DNA of 64,000 nt. It comes from Paenibacillus sp. MSJ-34 (lineage in GTDB: Bacteria > Bacillota > Bacilli > Paenibacillales > Paenibacillaceae). The number at the start of each line of letters is the position of its first letter. The stretch's first letter is position 1. The notes below the pieces were generated by a model. The model worked only from the letters and a program-made list of their open reading frames with translations. It had not been told where the DNA came from and did no database searches. The stretch is from contig NZ_JAHLPR010000012.1 in assembly GCF_018918005.1 (NCBI RefSeq), positions 49,463-113,462 of the forward strand. Direction: 5' to 3'. A program made the translations under genes and the position numbers. Positions 34,588 through 44,017 of this stretch are shown piece after piece.

Positions 34588-35349
34588 ATGGATACAAACA
34601 TGGCCCACGATCATGACGAAGTGACGCAAATCTGTTTATTGGCAGGCAAAATCATACTGCAAAACGGCGGAGAAACGCATCGCGTCGAAGATACGATGTT
34701 TCGCATCGCGACTTCCTACGGGTATGCGAATTCCCATAGCTTCGTCACTCCGACCGGCATCATCTTCGCGATCGACGGCTCGGCGCCGACGACGAGACTG
34801 TTTCGCATTTCCGAACGTTCCACCGACTTGCAGAAAGTAACGATGGTCAATCACATCTCCAGGCAAATAAGCAATGGAGAACTATCGACAGCCGAAGCGC
34901 ACCGGATGCTGCTTAAGATCGAACGCTCCAACTTGGCTTACCCGACCTGGTTTCAAATGATTGCCGCCGCTGTCGCGAGCGGCTGTTTCGCCATTATGTT
35001 TCGGGGCGGCTGGCAGGACTTTCTTCCTTCGGTATTGGCAGGCGGATCGGGCTTTGCGTTCATGGTATTTTTGCACCGCTTGGTCCGCATTAAGTTTGTC
35101 GCCGAATTGCTGGCTTCCATCGTCATTGGCACGGTATCGGGATTATGCGTGAAGTACGGTCTCGGACAAGATCTGGACAAAATTATTATCGGCTCCGTCA
35201 TGCCGCTCGTTCCCGGGCTGCTCATTACGAACGCGGTCAGGGATTTGATGGCGGGCCATCTCGTTTCCGGACTGTCCAAAGGGGCCGAAGCTTTTCTAAC
35301 CGCATTTGCCATTGGATCGGGCATTGCTGTCGTACTATGGTTTTACTAA
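34588..35349 (+). CDS. ThrE-family threonine/serine exporter, N-terminal subunit (YjjP-like)
   Basis: A 253-residue protein. The soluble N-terminal region has the family signature CLLAGKIILQNGGETHRVEDTM and TPTGIIFAI, followed by about five membrane helices. In Corynebacterium ThrE is one long protein; in Firmicutes and enterics it is split into a YjjP-like and a YjjB-like subunit, both present here. The pair exports threonine/serine or related small acids. AGGG and AAGGA lie just before ATG 34588. The second subunit follows after 82 nt. Confidence 0.87.
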   Translation: MDTNMAHDHDEVTQICLLAGKIILQNGGETHRVEDTMFRIATSYGYANSHSFVTPTGIIFAIDGSAPTTRLFRISERSTDLQKVTMVNHISRQISNGELSTAEAHRMLLKIERSNLAYPTWFQMIAAAVASGCFAIMFRGGWQDFLPSVLAGGSGFAFMVFLHRLVRIKFVAELLASIVIGTVSGLCVKYGLGQDLDKIIIGSVMPLVPGLLITNAVRDLMAGHLVSGLSKGAEAFLTAFAIGSGIAVVLWFY

Positions 35350-35431
35350 GCGCAACAACGCGCGCTAAGTGCTCCATTATGCCGGTTGCAACGAACCGCG
35401 ATATTTTTCAATGTGTTCACAGGGGGATCCC

Positions 35432-35875
35432 ATGCTGATCGAGCTTGTCGTTAGTTTCATCGCTTCCGCCGCATTCGCCATCATCTTTAACGTTCCGAGA
35501 CAAACGCTCCTGCAATGCGGGTTCGTCGGAATGTTCGGCTGGATCGTTTATATATTGTCTTTGCGTATGGATTTGGAGGCCGTTCCGGCTACATTGCTCG
35601 CCTCGTTCGTCGTGGCGGTCGTGAGCCAACTGTTTGCGAAAATATACAAGACGCCGATTATCGTATTTAACGTCGCCGGCATTATCCCGCTCGTACCGGG
35701 CGGATTAGCCTACGATTCCATGAGGAATGTCGTCGAGAGCCGGTATGATATCGCCCTGCAGCTTGCTGTCAAGGCGCTGCTGATCTCGGGAGCGATCGCC
35801 GTCGGCCTTATTTTCTCGGAAGTCATCTATCAACTGATTCGCAGGGCATCCGGATTTCCCCGGTCTCGCCGCTAA
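35432..35875 (+). CDS. ThrE-family exporter, C-terminal subunit (YjjB-like)
   Basis: A 147-residue membrane protein with four to five helices, matching the ThrE_2 domain: ASAAFAIIFNVPRQTLLQCGFVGMFGW, PIIVFNVAGIIPLVPGGLAYDSMRN. It partners the upstream ThrE subunit. The ATG at 35432 follows AGGGGGA; codons upstream are open but lack a ribosome site. Its 3' end overlaps the converging yesN-like gene on the other strand by 53 nt. Confidence 0.87.
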   Translation: MLIELVVSFIASAAFAIIFNVPRQTLLQCGFVGMFGWIVYILSLRMDLEAVPATLLASFVVAVVSQLFAKIYKTPIIVFNVAGIIPLVPGGLAYDSMRNVVESRYDIALQLAVKALLISGAIAVGLIFSEVIYQLIRRASGFPRSRR

Positions 35876-37430
35876 TATGGATGGTCGCTTTATCCCGATA
35901 CTCCGTAGCGGAAATGCCCTCGATTTCGCGAAAGACCCGGTTGAAATGTTTGGCATGCTCGAACCCGACCATTCTGCCGACTTCGCCGATTCGCAAATTC
36001 GTCCTCGCCAACAATTCCTTCGCCTTGCTTACGCGTACGCGCTTCAGGTAATGCACGAAGTTGCTTCCGGTATATTCTTTGAACGCCTGGCTGAAATACG
36101 TATAATTCAAGGAGACGTAATTCGACACCGTCGCCATGTTCAAATCTTTGTCGTAATGATCCTGAATATATTGAACCGCCTTCTTCATCTCTTTATGTTC
36201 CGCATGAGCCGAGACGACATGCCTCACATAATCATTCAATTGAAATAGAAGGTTCTGCACGCTGCGGTAATAATCGTGAAACCCCGCGAAATGGTATATA
36301 TTTTTCACTTTCCGATAGGCGCCGGCAATTTGGGCCGACTCTTCCCCGTACATGTGCAAGACCCGGTCGAATACATGCTCGTTCAACATTGCGCCAATCT
36401 CCTCAACGTAGAAAATATCGTAACGTCCTATTTTTTCCATGTCAAAAATGTCCCGCAGCAACCCGTTCATATCTTCCTCCCGATCGGTGCCCAGCATATT
36501 GGCCAGTTTCCGAATTTGCTCCATCGGCAATTGAAAATCGCGGGAGCGGTCTCGAATTCGTTCATATGGAATCAATCCCGGCTCGGGCCGAAGCAAGCCG
36601 TATTTCAACGCCTTCTGCGCCTGCAAATAATATTGCCTTAGCAACGTCACATCCTCGCCCTTGCCGCTTAGCCCGATCATGCAGCGGATATGGCCCGGCT
36701 TCGCCATACGTTCGGCCAAACCGGTGACGAATTCGGCATCGTCCGCGATGACGACCGGCTGTCCTTCATTATCGCAAAAATGGACGATTCGGCAGCCAAG
36801 CTCCGTTTGCACATCGTACATCGCCGGGAGAACCCATTGCATCGTTCCTTCGCCTTCCCCGAACTTGTCGCTCCAAAGCTTGATCAATCCGACATAATAT
36901 TGGCCGGCAAAATCCCGAAGGCGGACCTGTTCGCAGATGTCCTCCAATTCCCGCTGCGGAAGATCGGGATTGATCACGATATAATTGAGCAGGCTTCCGC
37001 GTATTTCCTCCGCCTGTTTCTCCGCCGCCTCCAATTTTTCCAATATCCGCTCGTTCTGCGCCATTTCCCGGTCGATCCGCTCCAACGCCCGCCTTAATTC
37101 CTCGCGCACGATCGGTTTCAACAAATAGTCCTTCACTCCGTATTTGATCGCTTCCTTCGCATATTGAAAATCGTCGTACCCGCTCAATATGACGATATGC
37201 GGGCCGGCGTCCAGTTCGGCGAGCGACTGGATCAAGGCAATGCCGTCCATCTCGGGCATTCGAATATCGGTAATGACGATTTCGGCATGCATCCGCAAGC
37301 AACGCTCCCACGCTTCCGCCCCATCGCTAGCCGTCTTAATCGCATACATGCCGGGGTATTCGCGTTCGATCATCGCCTTCAAGCCGAGCCTAATATTTTT
37401 CTCGTCGTCTACGATTAAGAGCCTACGCAT
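35823..37430 (-). CDS. YesN-like response regulator with AraC-type HTH
   Basis: A 535-residue regulator: receiver domain (residues 1-120; VDDEKNIRLG, phospho-Asp in IVITDIRMPEMDG, YLLKPI), a long middle domain, and a C-terminal AraC pair of HTH motifs (MATVSNYVSLNYTYFSQAFKEYTGSNFVHYLKRVR ... IGEVGRMVGFEHAKHFNRVFREIEG). YesN-type regulators with YesM kinases control adjacent CUT1 sugar transporters. Its start overlaps the kinase stop by 8 nt. The target is probably the LplBCA-like operon upstream on the same strand. Confidence 0.9.
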   Translation of the reverse strand: MRRLLIVDDEKNIRLGLKAMIEREYPGMYAIKTASDGAEAWERCLRMHAEIVITDIRMPEMDGIALIQSLAELDAGPHIVILSGYDDFQYAKEAIKYGVKDYLLKPIVREELRRALERIDREMAQNERILEKLEAAEKQAEEIRGSLLNYIVINPDLPQRELEDICEQVRLRDFAGQYYVGLIKLWSDKFGEGEGTMQWVLPAMYDVQTELGCRIVHFCDNEGQPVVIADDAEFVTGLAERMAKPGHIRCMIGLSGKGEDVTLLRQYYLQAQKALKYGLLRPEPGLIPYERIRDRSRDFQLPMEQIRKLANMLGTDREEDMNGLLRDIFDMEKIGRYDIFYVEEIGAMLNEHVFDRVLHMYGEESAQIAGAYRKVKNIYHFAGFHDYYRSVQNLLFQLNDYVRHVVSAHAEHKEMKKAVQYIQDHYDKDLNMATVSNYVSLNYTYFSQAFKEYTGSNFVHYLKRVRVSKAKELLARTNLRIGEVGRMVGFEHAKHFNRVFREIEGISATEYRDKATIHISGETGEIRMPCESVDR

Positions 37431-39327
37431 GTTTCGTCAACCCTCCGCTCATCATCATGTATGGAATTCTCATATATACATCCGTATAAAGGCCATCCTT
37501 GCTGTCGAGCCGAATACCGTATTGCTCTCCGTAATACAACCGAATCCTCCAATTGACATTGCGCAGCCCGATGCCGCTGCCACCCGCGAACGGACCGGCG
37601 GCGCCGCCCCCTTGTTGACGTTCGAACGCTTCCTCCGATAACGAGATTGTCCGGTTGATAAACTCCGCCCGCTCGGCCGGCATCCCACAGCCGTTATCCG
37701 AAATGCGGATGACCATCTCGCCGTCCCGGGCGACGGCGCTAATAACGATCGTCAATTCCCGCCCGGCTTTCGCCAGCGACTTCATGCCATGCTTGACCGA
37801 ATTTTCCACGATCGGCTGCAACGACATTTTCAGCACTTCCTGTTCCAAATCGGCCGGATCGATATCGATCCTAAGCGAAATGCAGTCGTCAAAACGGATA
37901 TTCATGATCGAGATATAATTTTTGATATGATTGATTTCGTCCTGCAGCCTGACGTATTCGCTTGTCCATTTCATATTGTATCTCATCATGCCGCCCAGCG
38001 AGGTCAGCGCGTCCGCGATGACGATTTGATTTTCAATTTCCGCAAGCATTTTAATATTTTCCAATGAATTGTACAGGAAATGAGCGTCGATCTGGTTTTT
38101 GAGCGTCTTCAATTCCGCTTCTTTCGTGATCGCGTTTTTGCGGACCGCATCGGCGATCAGGCCGTTCAATTTGCTCAGCATTTTCCGAAAATGCAACACT
38201 AATTCGCCTATTTCCCCGCCCGCCCGAATGTCGATATCGAAGTTGAAATCGCCTTTGCGCGCTTTTTTCATCGAATCGATCAGAATGCGAAGCTTCTTGA
38301 GAATCAACGAATTGAGAAAGTATGTGGATACCGACAGGATGATAATCAGTACGATATTGGCGAGAATCAGCCAATTTTTGATGTTGGACAGGTTCGTAAA
38401 AAATTCGTTCAAGGAAACGACATTCAACATATAGGCGTCCAACCGGTCGAGATAAATATAGGTACAGAGAAAGGAAGAGCCTTGATACTTGAATTCGAAA
38501 TGTCCGTCCTTCGCCTGCTCCCGTTTCGCAAGCTGCGCCAGAAGATAGCGAGGATCCAGCCCCGTACCTTCCAGGAACGGGCTGTCCGGTTTATAATACA
38601 TACGCAGCGCGCGGTCGGCGACGAACATTTGCGACTGATGTTCCTGAACGGTACTGAACGTTTTCGGAAAAAAATGATTCAAGAGCATATCGATTTGCAA
38701 AATGCCCGCATGGCGGCCTTGCGGATATTCGATATTGCGGAAAATGGATATTTTCGCGCCTTTCTCCCTTTCGGTCGTATATCTGCGGATAATATCGGTA
38801 TCGGTTTGCTCGAATTCCCAATGCTCGAGCCCTCCCGCCGCCAATACCTTTGGGTACCAGTATTTCTGCGCTATTCTTTTTTCATGGAAAAAAATCGGCC
38901 AAAGCTCGCTGATATAATCGTTATTCGAATAGATTCGAATATGCTCGATATTCGGATTCGCGTATTGGTTTCTGACGATATTGGACAATGCGTAAGCGTT
39001 GAATTCCATAAGCTCGTCCGGATCCGGCTCGCTGTTCCTTTGGATATAATGGAGCACCTCCTTGTCCGAGATCGTCAGTTGGGCGATTCGCTCCATCGTT
39101 TCGATATTGTTGTCGGTATTGACTTTTTCAATCTCCAGCATGTATTCGCTCTTCTTCCAAATATCCCGAATATAATTTTGATTAAATTCGTTAAAAAGCA
39201 AAGTCGAAATCAGCGTCATCGGGAGCAATATGATGACCACGTAAGAGATGATCAATCGGGTTTGCAAAGAAAGTCCTTCCAGTTGCATCCCCGACCTATG
39301 AAGCCATGCATGAATGCGTTTTATCAT
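37423..39327 (-). CDS. YesM-like sensor histidine kinase
   Basis: A 634-residue membrane kinase: helix at about 22-45, an extracellular Cache-like domain (about 50-310), a second helix (about 320-345), HAMP, the His_kinase region LKNQIDAHFLYNSLENI and a HATPase_c domain with DNGCGMP and GSGIGLRNVNWR. The usual QINPHFLYN reads QIDAHFLYN; the phospho-acceptor His is kept. It senses an extracellular sugar or oligosaccharide, probably via the solute-binding protein. GGAGGGGG precedes the ATG. Confidence 0.9.
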   Translation of the reverse strand: MIKRIHAWLHRSGMQLEGLSLQTRLIISYVVIILLPMTLISTLLFNEFNQNYIRDIWKKSEYMLEIEKVNTDNNIETMERIAQLTISDKEVLHYIQRNSEPDPDELMEFNAYALSNIVRNQYANPNIEHIRIYSNNDYISELWPIFFHEKRIAQKYWYPKVLAAGGLEHWEFEQTDTDIIRRYTTEREKGAKISIFRNIEYPQGRHAGILQIDMLLNHFFPKTFSTVQEHQSQMFVADRALRMYYKPDSPFLEGTGLDPRYLLAQLAKREQAKDGHFEFKYQGSSFLCTYIYLDRLDAYMLNVVSLNEFFTNLSNIKNWLILANIVLIIILSVSTYFLNSLILKKLRILIDSMKKARKGDFNFDIDIRAGGEIGELVLHFRKMLSKLNGLIADAVRKNAITKEAELKTLKNQIDAHFLYNSLENIKMLAEIENQIVIADALTSLGGMMRYNMKWTSEYVRLQDEINHIKNYISIMNIRFDDCISLRIDIDPADLEQEVLKMSLQPIVENSVKHGMKSLAKAGRELTIVISAVARDGEMVIRISDNGCGMPAERAEFINRTISLSEEAFERQQGGGAAGPFAGGSGIGLRNVNWRIRLYYGEQYGIRLDSKDGLYTDVYMRIPYMMMSGGLTKHA

Positions 39328-39373
39328 AATACCCCCTCCATCGCGATCTTGACGGCAACCTCCCCGATCATGC

Positions 39374-39400
39374 CGAAAAACCCAGCATAACTGGGTTTTT
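39374..39400 (-). terminator. Terminator after the LplA-like gene
   Basis: AACCCAG pairs with CTGGGTT around a TTATG loop, followed on the minus strand by TTTTTC; on the plus strand T-runs also occur. It separates the transport genes from yesM/yesN. Confidence 0.8.
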
Positions 39401-39418
39401 TAACAGGCGCGGCCGGAG

Positions 39419-41122
39419 TTATTTCAGAAACTCCTGCAGCTTTTTCACGTTTTCCTCATATTTGACTTGCTTGTATGCAACCAGCTTGGCATTGCCCGCT
39501 TGCTCCCTCTTCTCCAGAAACTCCGCGAAGATATGATCGAATTCCTCGTCCGATTTCGCCATCAACAATTTGGGCAGCGTCGCGGATTTCAACTGATCGA
39601 TTTTCGTCTTGGAAATGCCTTCCTCGGAATTGGCGGGAGGGTCCAACTGATCGAATTGCGAGACGCTGATCGTCTTGCCTTTGGTCCAATCCTCCATCTG
39701 TTTGAACGGCTCGACGCTAGGCGGAGCCCATTGCAGATTCATATTCGTATCCATCAGCATCCAGAACGTATACGATGCGCCATACTGCTTGTCGAACGCC
39801 GAACGGTCCGTGTTCAGCAGTTCCAGCGCTTCCGGCTTGAACTGGTCTTTGCCGTCGATCGTGTCGTAGGTAAATCCCTTCTCGCCGAGATATAGATCCT
39901 TCTGTCCCTCTTCGCTCAGCAGATAGCTGAGGAAACGGATCGCTCTCTCCTTGTCTTTCACGTTCTTGGATATGAGCGTCACCGTCCAGCCGGAAATGCC
40001 GGGACCGTTCAGTGTCGGCGGATCGAGCTTGGCGTTGGCCGGGCCGTCAACCGCGATATAGACCGAGTTCGGGTCTTGGGCGTACAATACGTTTTGCTGC
40101 GCGGTAAAATCGCTGCGCTGATAGAGCATTGCGAAGTATCTTCCCTGCGCGATCTTCTCTTCCATTTGCGGCCGCTTGTCGATGAAAATATCTTTCGCAA
40201 GCAAGCCCATCTCGTTCGCCTTGCGGAATGTCTTGAGCCAACGAACCGATTCGGGATCGCTCAATCGATCGTATAATTTGCCGTCCTTCTCCCGCGGGAT
40301 CGCCAGGAAATTTGCCAAATAGTCTTCCAGGGAATCGTTTCCGGTATCCGTAAATTCATGCATGCCGAACGGGATCAGAGGCTGCCCCCCGACTTCGGGG
40401 AATTTCTCCTTGGCCGCCTTGAGCGCGTCCAGAAATCCTTCCGGCGTTCTCATATCCGGTTTGCCGAGCGCCTCATACATGTCCTTTCTGACGACAAACG
40501 TTTGGTTGGAGACGTAATTGACGCCGTACTTCTCGAAATCTTTCGGCGACGACGACGCGTTCGGATATACGTATACGTTGCCGTCTTCCTTCGTGTACCA
40601 GGAAAGCTTGGCCGGATCGGCGACCTTGAAGAAATACGGGTCGTACTCTTCCGCCAATTGATTGAGCGGCAGCACCATATCCCCTTCGATCATCGATCTG
40701 ACGCCGTCCTCCCACCAGCCTAACGTAATGAAATCCGGCAGTGTGCCCGATGCGATCATCGTGTTCAGCTTCTCGTTCTCATTGCCCGCGGGAACGATAA
40801 AATTAATGTTGACGCCGGTTTTCTTCGTCACATATTGCGATGTCGGATCGGCGCCCCATTTATTCGGAAACCAGGAGAAGTTCAAGTACCAATCGAACGT
40901 AATGGGCGACGTATCCTGTTTCCAGCCCGGTTCGTCAGGCGACGGCTGCTGAACCGTCTCGTTCTGGGCCGCGGTTTCCTTCTGTTCGGCGGGCTGCTCC
41001 TCCTTCCCTGCGGTCGAATTATTGTTCGTCCCGGATCCGGAGCAGGCCGCCAAAGCAAACAATAGTATCGCTGCAACAAATATGGCAAGAACCGATCTCA
41101 TTTTTACCCCATGCATCTTCAT
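39419..41122 (-). CDS. LplA-like extracellular solute-binding lipoprotein
   Basis: A 567-residue family-1 solute-binding protein. The signal peptide ends FALAAC, so the mature protein is a lipoprotein; a Gln/Glu/Ser-rich linker follows. The large size and the DEPGWKQDTSPITFDWYLNFSWFPNKWG start place it in the LplA/YtcQ group that binds oligosaccharides of plant or microbial origin. Start is uncertain among ATG 41122, 41116 and 41101. It is the third gene of the permease-permease-binding protein unit. No ATPase gene is present; such systems share MsmX. Confidence 0.88.
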   Translation of the reverse strand: MKMHGVKMRSVLAIFVAAILLFALAACSGSGTNNNSTAGKEEQPAEQKETAAQNETVQQPSPDEPGWKQDTSPITFDWYLNFSWFPNKWGADPTSQYVTKKTGVNINFIVPAGNENEKLNTMIASGTLPDFITLGWWEDGVRSMIEGDMVLPLNQLAEEYDPYFFKVADPAKLSWYTKEDGNVYVYPNASSSPKDFEKYGVNYVSNQTFVVRKDMYEALGKPDMRTPEGFLDALKAAKEKFPEVGGQPLIPFGMHEFTDTGNDSLEDYLANFLAIPREKDGKLYDRLSDPESVRWLKTFRKANEMGLLAKDIFIDKRPQMEEKIAQGRYFAMLYQRSDFTAQQNVLYAQDPNSVYIAVDGPANAKLDPPTLNGPGISGWTVTLISKNVKDKERAIRFLSYLLSEEGQKDLYLGEKGFTYDTIDGKDQFKPEALELLNTDRSAFDKQYGASYTFWMLMDTNMNLQWAPPSVEPFKQMEDWTKGKTISVSQFDQLDPPANSEEGISKTKIDQLKSATLPKLLMAKSDEEFDHIFAEFLEKREQAGNAKLVAYKQVKYEENVKKLQEFLK

Positions 41123-41174
41123 CTCTTCCCTTCCCCCTTTTAATTGAGTCTGATTTGCTGTGCTACGACTCGTT

Positions 41175-42062
41175 TCAACCTTTGATCGATCCGATCATGA
41201 AACCTTTTACGAAATATTTTTGCAAAAACGGATAAACGACGACGATCGGCAATGTGGTTACGACCATGGTTGCCAGTTTGATGGACTGCGAAGTGACGCC
41301 TTTCGAAATGCCCCCCGGCATCGCCGCCATCATTTGATTCGAACTGGCCTGCGCGACGACCCGGAATAAATAGGTTTGAATCGGCTGCAGCTCGGATTTG
41401 TTAATATAAATCATTCCTGTAAAATAATCGTTCCATTGATAGACGCCGTGAAACAGCGCAATGGTGGCCACGACCGGGAGCGATACCGGAATGATCACCC
41501 GGAAGAAGATCGTAAAATCGTTCGCTCCGTCGATTCTCGCCGCCTCCTCCAGCCCTGCCGGGATTTCCCGGAAAAACGTCATGAAAATGATCAAATCGAA
41601 AAAGCTGAACAGCGCGGGAATGATATAGACCAGAAAGTTGTCGAGCATCCCCAAATCCTTGATTAATAAAAAGTAAGGAATTAAACCGCCGCTAAAAAAC
41701 AACGTCACCGTCCCGAGCAGCATATACCATTTGCGGCCGACGAGTTCTTGCCTGGAGAACGCGTAAGCGACCATGGCGGTGAACAGCACATGCGCGATCG
41801 TGCCCGCGACCGTCTTGGCTACGGTCACGCCCATCGCCGTCATAATGCCGGGATTGGCGAATACGGCCTGATAACTCTCCAGGCTGAACACTCTCGGCCA
41901 CCAATAAATGCCCCCTCTCAGGGCGTCTTTCCCCTCGTTCAGCGAATTAACGAGTACGTACCAGATCGGGTAGAGCGTGGCGAAACATATGATCAGCATC
42001 AGAAAAACGTTCAAGTAATCAAACGCGGTACTTTTTCGTTTTTTGAGCAAAAGGGATGACAT
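41175..42062 (-). CDS. LplC-like CUT1 ABC permease
   Basis: A 295-residue permease with six helices and the coupling loop EAARIDGANDFTIFFRVIIPVSLPVVATI. The ATG at 42062 is preceded by AAAGGCGG and lies 14 nt after the LplB-like stop. The reading frame is open far upstream through the preceding gene by chance; the composition there is not protein-like. Confidence 0.9.
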   Translation of the reverse strand: MSSLLLKKRKSTAFDYLNVFLMLIICFATLYPIWYVLVNSLNEGKDALRGGIYWWPRVFSLESYQAVFANPGIMTAMGVTVAKTVAGTIAHVLFTAMVAYAFSRQELVGRKWYMLLGTVTLFFSGGLIPYFLLIKDLGMLDNFLVYIIPALFSFFDLIIFMTFFREIPAGLEEAARIDGANDFTIFFRVIIPVSLPVVATIALFHGVYQWNDYFTGMIYINKSELQPIQTYLFRVVAQASSNQMMAAMPGGISKGVTSQSIKLATMVVTTLPIVVVYPFLQKYFVKGFMIGSIKG

Positions 42063-42076
42063 ATTCGTAACCGCCT

Positions 42077-43045
42077 TTAAAATAAGGATGTATTGTTCAA
42101 TCGTTTGGAGACGGAATTTGCTATGATTAACAGGATGAAGGCAATAACCGATTTCAGCAGGCCGACCGCCGTAGCGTAGGAATATCTTGCGGAAGCGATC
42201 CCTATCTGATAGACATAGATGTCGACGACATTGCTCGCGCTCTGGTTCAACGAATTGCGGAGCACTAGAATTTGATCGAAATTGGAGGTCAACACTCCGC
42301 TGACCGCGAGAATAAATAAAATGCTGATCGTCGTTTTGATGCAAGGAAGCGTCACGTACCACATTTTCTGAAATCGTCCCGCCCCGTCGATCGTCGCCGC
42401 CTCGTACAATTCGGGAGACACCCCCGCAATCGCCGCCAAATAAATGATGGCCGACCAGCCAAGCTCCTTCCATATATCCGACGTAATGACGATCGTCCAG
42501 AAGTAGTTCGGCTCCGCCAAATAACTGATCGGTTCCTGGATGAGATGCAGCGCCAGCAAAATCCGGTTCACGATCCCGACGTCCGCCAGCCATGTGGCGA
42601 GAATGCCCCCCAAGACGACCCATGACAAAAAATGAGGCAAGTAGGATATCGTCTGCACCGCTCTCTTGAACCGCAGCGACCTCAATTCGTTCAGGAAAAG
42701 CGCGAATACGATCGGCAGCGGAAAGCCGATGATCAGCTTGATCAAACTTATGCCAAGCGTATTCCGAATGACGTTCGTCAAGTTGTCGTCTTCCATGAAC
42801 GCTTTGAAATGTTCCAGTCCAGCCCAAGGGGCTTCCGCGATCGGCCGGGCAATATTATAATCTTTAAAGGCGATGATCAATCCGTACATCGGAAAATAGT
42901 TAAAGACGATCATCCATATGACGCCGAGAAGCGCCATGATCTGCAAATATTTTTGCGCAGCGATTTTCAAGCATAGTTTCTTGAACTTGGCTCCTCTGCC
43001 GGCGGATTGGGACGACGGAATGTCGAAGCTTGGACGGATGTTCAT
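42077..43045 (-). CDS. LplB-like CUT1 ABC permease
   Basis: A 322-residue permease with six helices and the EAA loop YEAATIDGAGRFQKMWYVTLPCIKTTISI. The FNYFPMYGLIIAFKDYN and PHFLSWVVLGGI segments are typical of the LplB group. It heads the transporter unit. A GGAGGTAC lies 6-8 nt before the ATG, and a CcpA-like palindrome lies 34 nt upstream. Confidence 0.9.
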   Translation of the reverse strand: MNIRPSFDIPSSQSAGRGAKFKKLCLKIAAQKYLQIMALLGVIWMIVFNYFPMYGLIIAFKDYNIARPIAEAPWAGLEHFKAFMEDDNLTNVIRNTLGISLIKLIIGFPLPIVFALFLNELRSLRFKRAVQTISYLPHFLSWVVLGGILATWLADVGIVNRILLALHLIQEPISYLAEPNYFWTIVITSDIWKELGWSAIIYLAAIAGVSPELYEAATIDGAGRFQKMWYVTLPCIKTTISILFILAVSGVLTSNFDQILVLRNSLNQSASNVVDIYVYQIGIASARYSYATAVGLLKSVIAFILLIIANSVSKRLNNTSLF

Positions 43046-43078
43046 GCTAGCCGTACCTCCAAATCAGGAAAAAAAGTC

Positions 43079-43094
43079 ACGAAAGCGCTTTCGT
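43079..43094. promoter_or_regulatory. CcpA/LacI-type palindrome upstream of the Lpl-like operon
   Basis: ACGAAAGCGCTTTCGT is a perfect 16-bp palindrome with a central CG, close to the catabolite-response consensus WTGNAARCGNWWWCAW. It lies in the 5' region of the transporter operon, fitting carbon catabolite repression of oligosaccharide uptake. A dedicated LacI-type regulator is the alternative. Confidence 0.65.
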
Positions 43095-43245
43095 CGTAAT
43101 CCAATTGTAATTGATTTTTTTATTGCGCAAAAGGATTCATATTTCTGATTTGGTAGCTATTTTTCAGATCGGCATGTCAGTTTTTTCAAGCGAATCTAGG
43201 TTTACACTTCGGTTAAATTTTTGTAACATTTCTTTTGAGGGGAGA

Positions 43246-43274
43246 ACCCCCATAAATGAGGTAGCAGTATCGTA
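43246..43274 (+). promoter_or_regulatory. Candidate SigI-dependent promoter of sigI-rsgI
   Basis: ACCCCC (43246-43251) followed by ATAAA, a 19-nt spacer in total, then CGTA (43271-43274). SigI-type promoters are known for a -35 ACCCCC and a -10 CGWA. The gene for SigI starts 19 nt downstream, consistent with autoregulation. The same element with identical spacing precedes the SLH gene at 46292. Confidence 0.75.
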
Positions 43275-43292
43275 CTAGGAAGTGATTCGAAA

Positions 43293-44009
43293 ATGGAGAA
43301 GTCGGTTGAGGATGTCTTGCTGCAAATTCAAGCTGGCGACAGCATGGCGCGCGAACAGCTCATCCTGCAGTTTCGCCCGTTTGTAATACGAACCGTCAGT
43401 CATATATGTAAGAGGCAAATCGGATGGAACGACGACGAATCCAGCATCGGCTTGATTGCTCTCAATGAAGCCATCGACCGTTTCGAGCCGAATCACGGCA
43501 AGTCGTTTCAAAATTTCGCCTATATGATCATACATAACCGGTTAACGGACGAATTTCGCAAAAAGGGAAAGCTGTCGCAGAAGGAAAGCTTGGTGCTGGA
43601 CGCGAATGACGAATATGAAGCGGTGTCCGGCGAAATCGCAGCGTCTTTGACCGCTTACGAGCAGCGGGAAGCGCAGGCCGAATTGGCCCAAGAGCTGCTA
43701 AGATACGACGAGACGCTGCAGCAATACGGCATCAAGCTGGAAGAGTTGGAGGATTGCTCCCCCGATCACAGGGATGCGCGCATTCGTCTTATTCAAATTG
43801 CCAAGCAGTGCGGGCAGCGGCCGGAATGGCTCGCCCATTTGTATGAGAAGAAGCAATTGCCAGTGAAAGAAATGCTCAAAACGGTTCAAGTCAGCCGGAA
43901 AACGATTGAAAGGAACCGCAAATATTTGATCGCGCTCATACTTATCTATACATGTGACGAATTCGGCAAAATTCGCAGCAACGTATCTTTTGCGGACATA
44001 GGGGAGTGA
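43293..44009 (+). CDS. sigI: RNA polymerase sigma factor SigI
   Basis: A 238-residue sigma factor of the SigI group. Region 2 (LQFRPFVIRTVSHICKRQIGWNDDESSIGLIALNEAIDRFEPNHGKSFQNFAYMIIHNRLTDEFRKKGK pattern) is followed by a C-terminal SigI-specific DNA-binding part ending VSRKTIERNRKYLIALILIYT. SigI proteins respond to heat, envelope stress or extracellular polysaccharide. AGGAAGTG precedes the ATG. Its stop overlaps or abuts rsgI, the anti-sigma partner. Confidence 0.93.
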   Translation: MEKSVEDVLLQIQAGDSMAREQLILQFRPFVIRTVSHICKRQIGWNDDESSIGLIALNEAIDRFEPNHGKSFQNFAYMIIHNRLTDEFRKKGKLSQKESLVLDANDEYEAVSGEIAASLTAYEQREAQAELAQELLRYDETLQQYGIKLEELEDCSPDHRDARIRLIQIAKQCGQRPEWLAHLYEKKQLPVKEMLKTVQVSRKTIERNRKYLIALILIYTCDEFGKIRSNVSFADIGE

Positions 44010-44017
44010 AGAAGGAC

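Noticed and set aside
42063..42827. N-terminal extension of the LplC-like permease frame
   Set aside because: The frame is open by chance through the LplB-like gene; composition is not membrane-protein-like and the clear start with ribosome site is at 42062.
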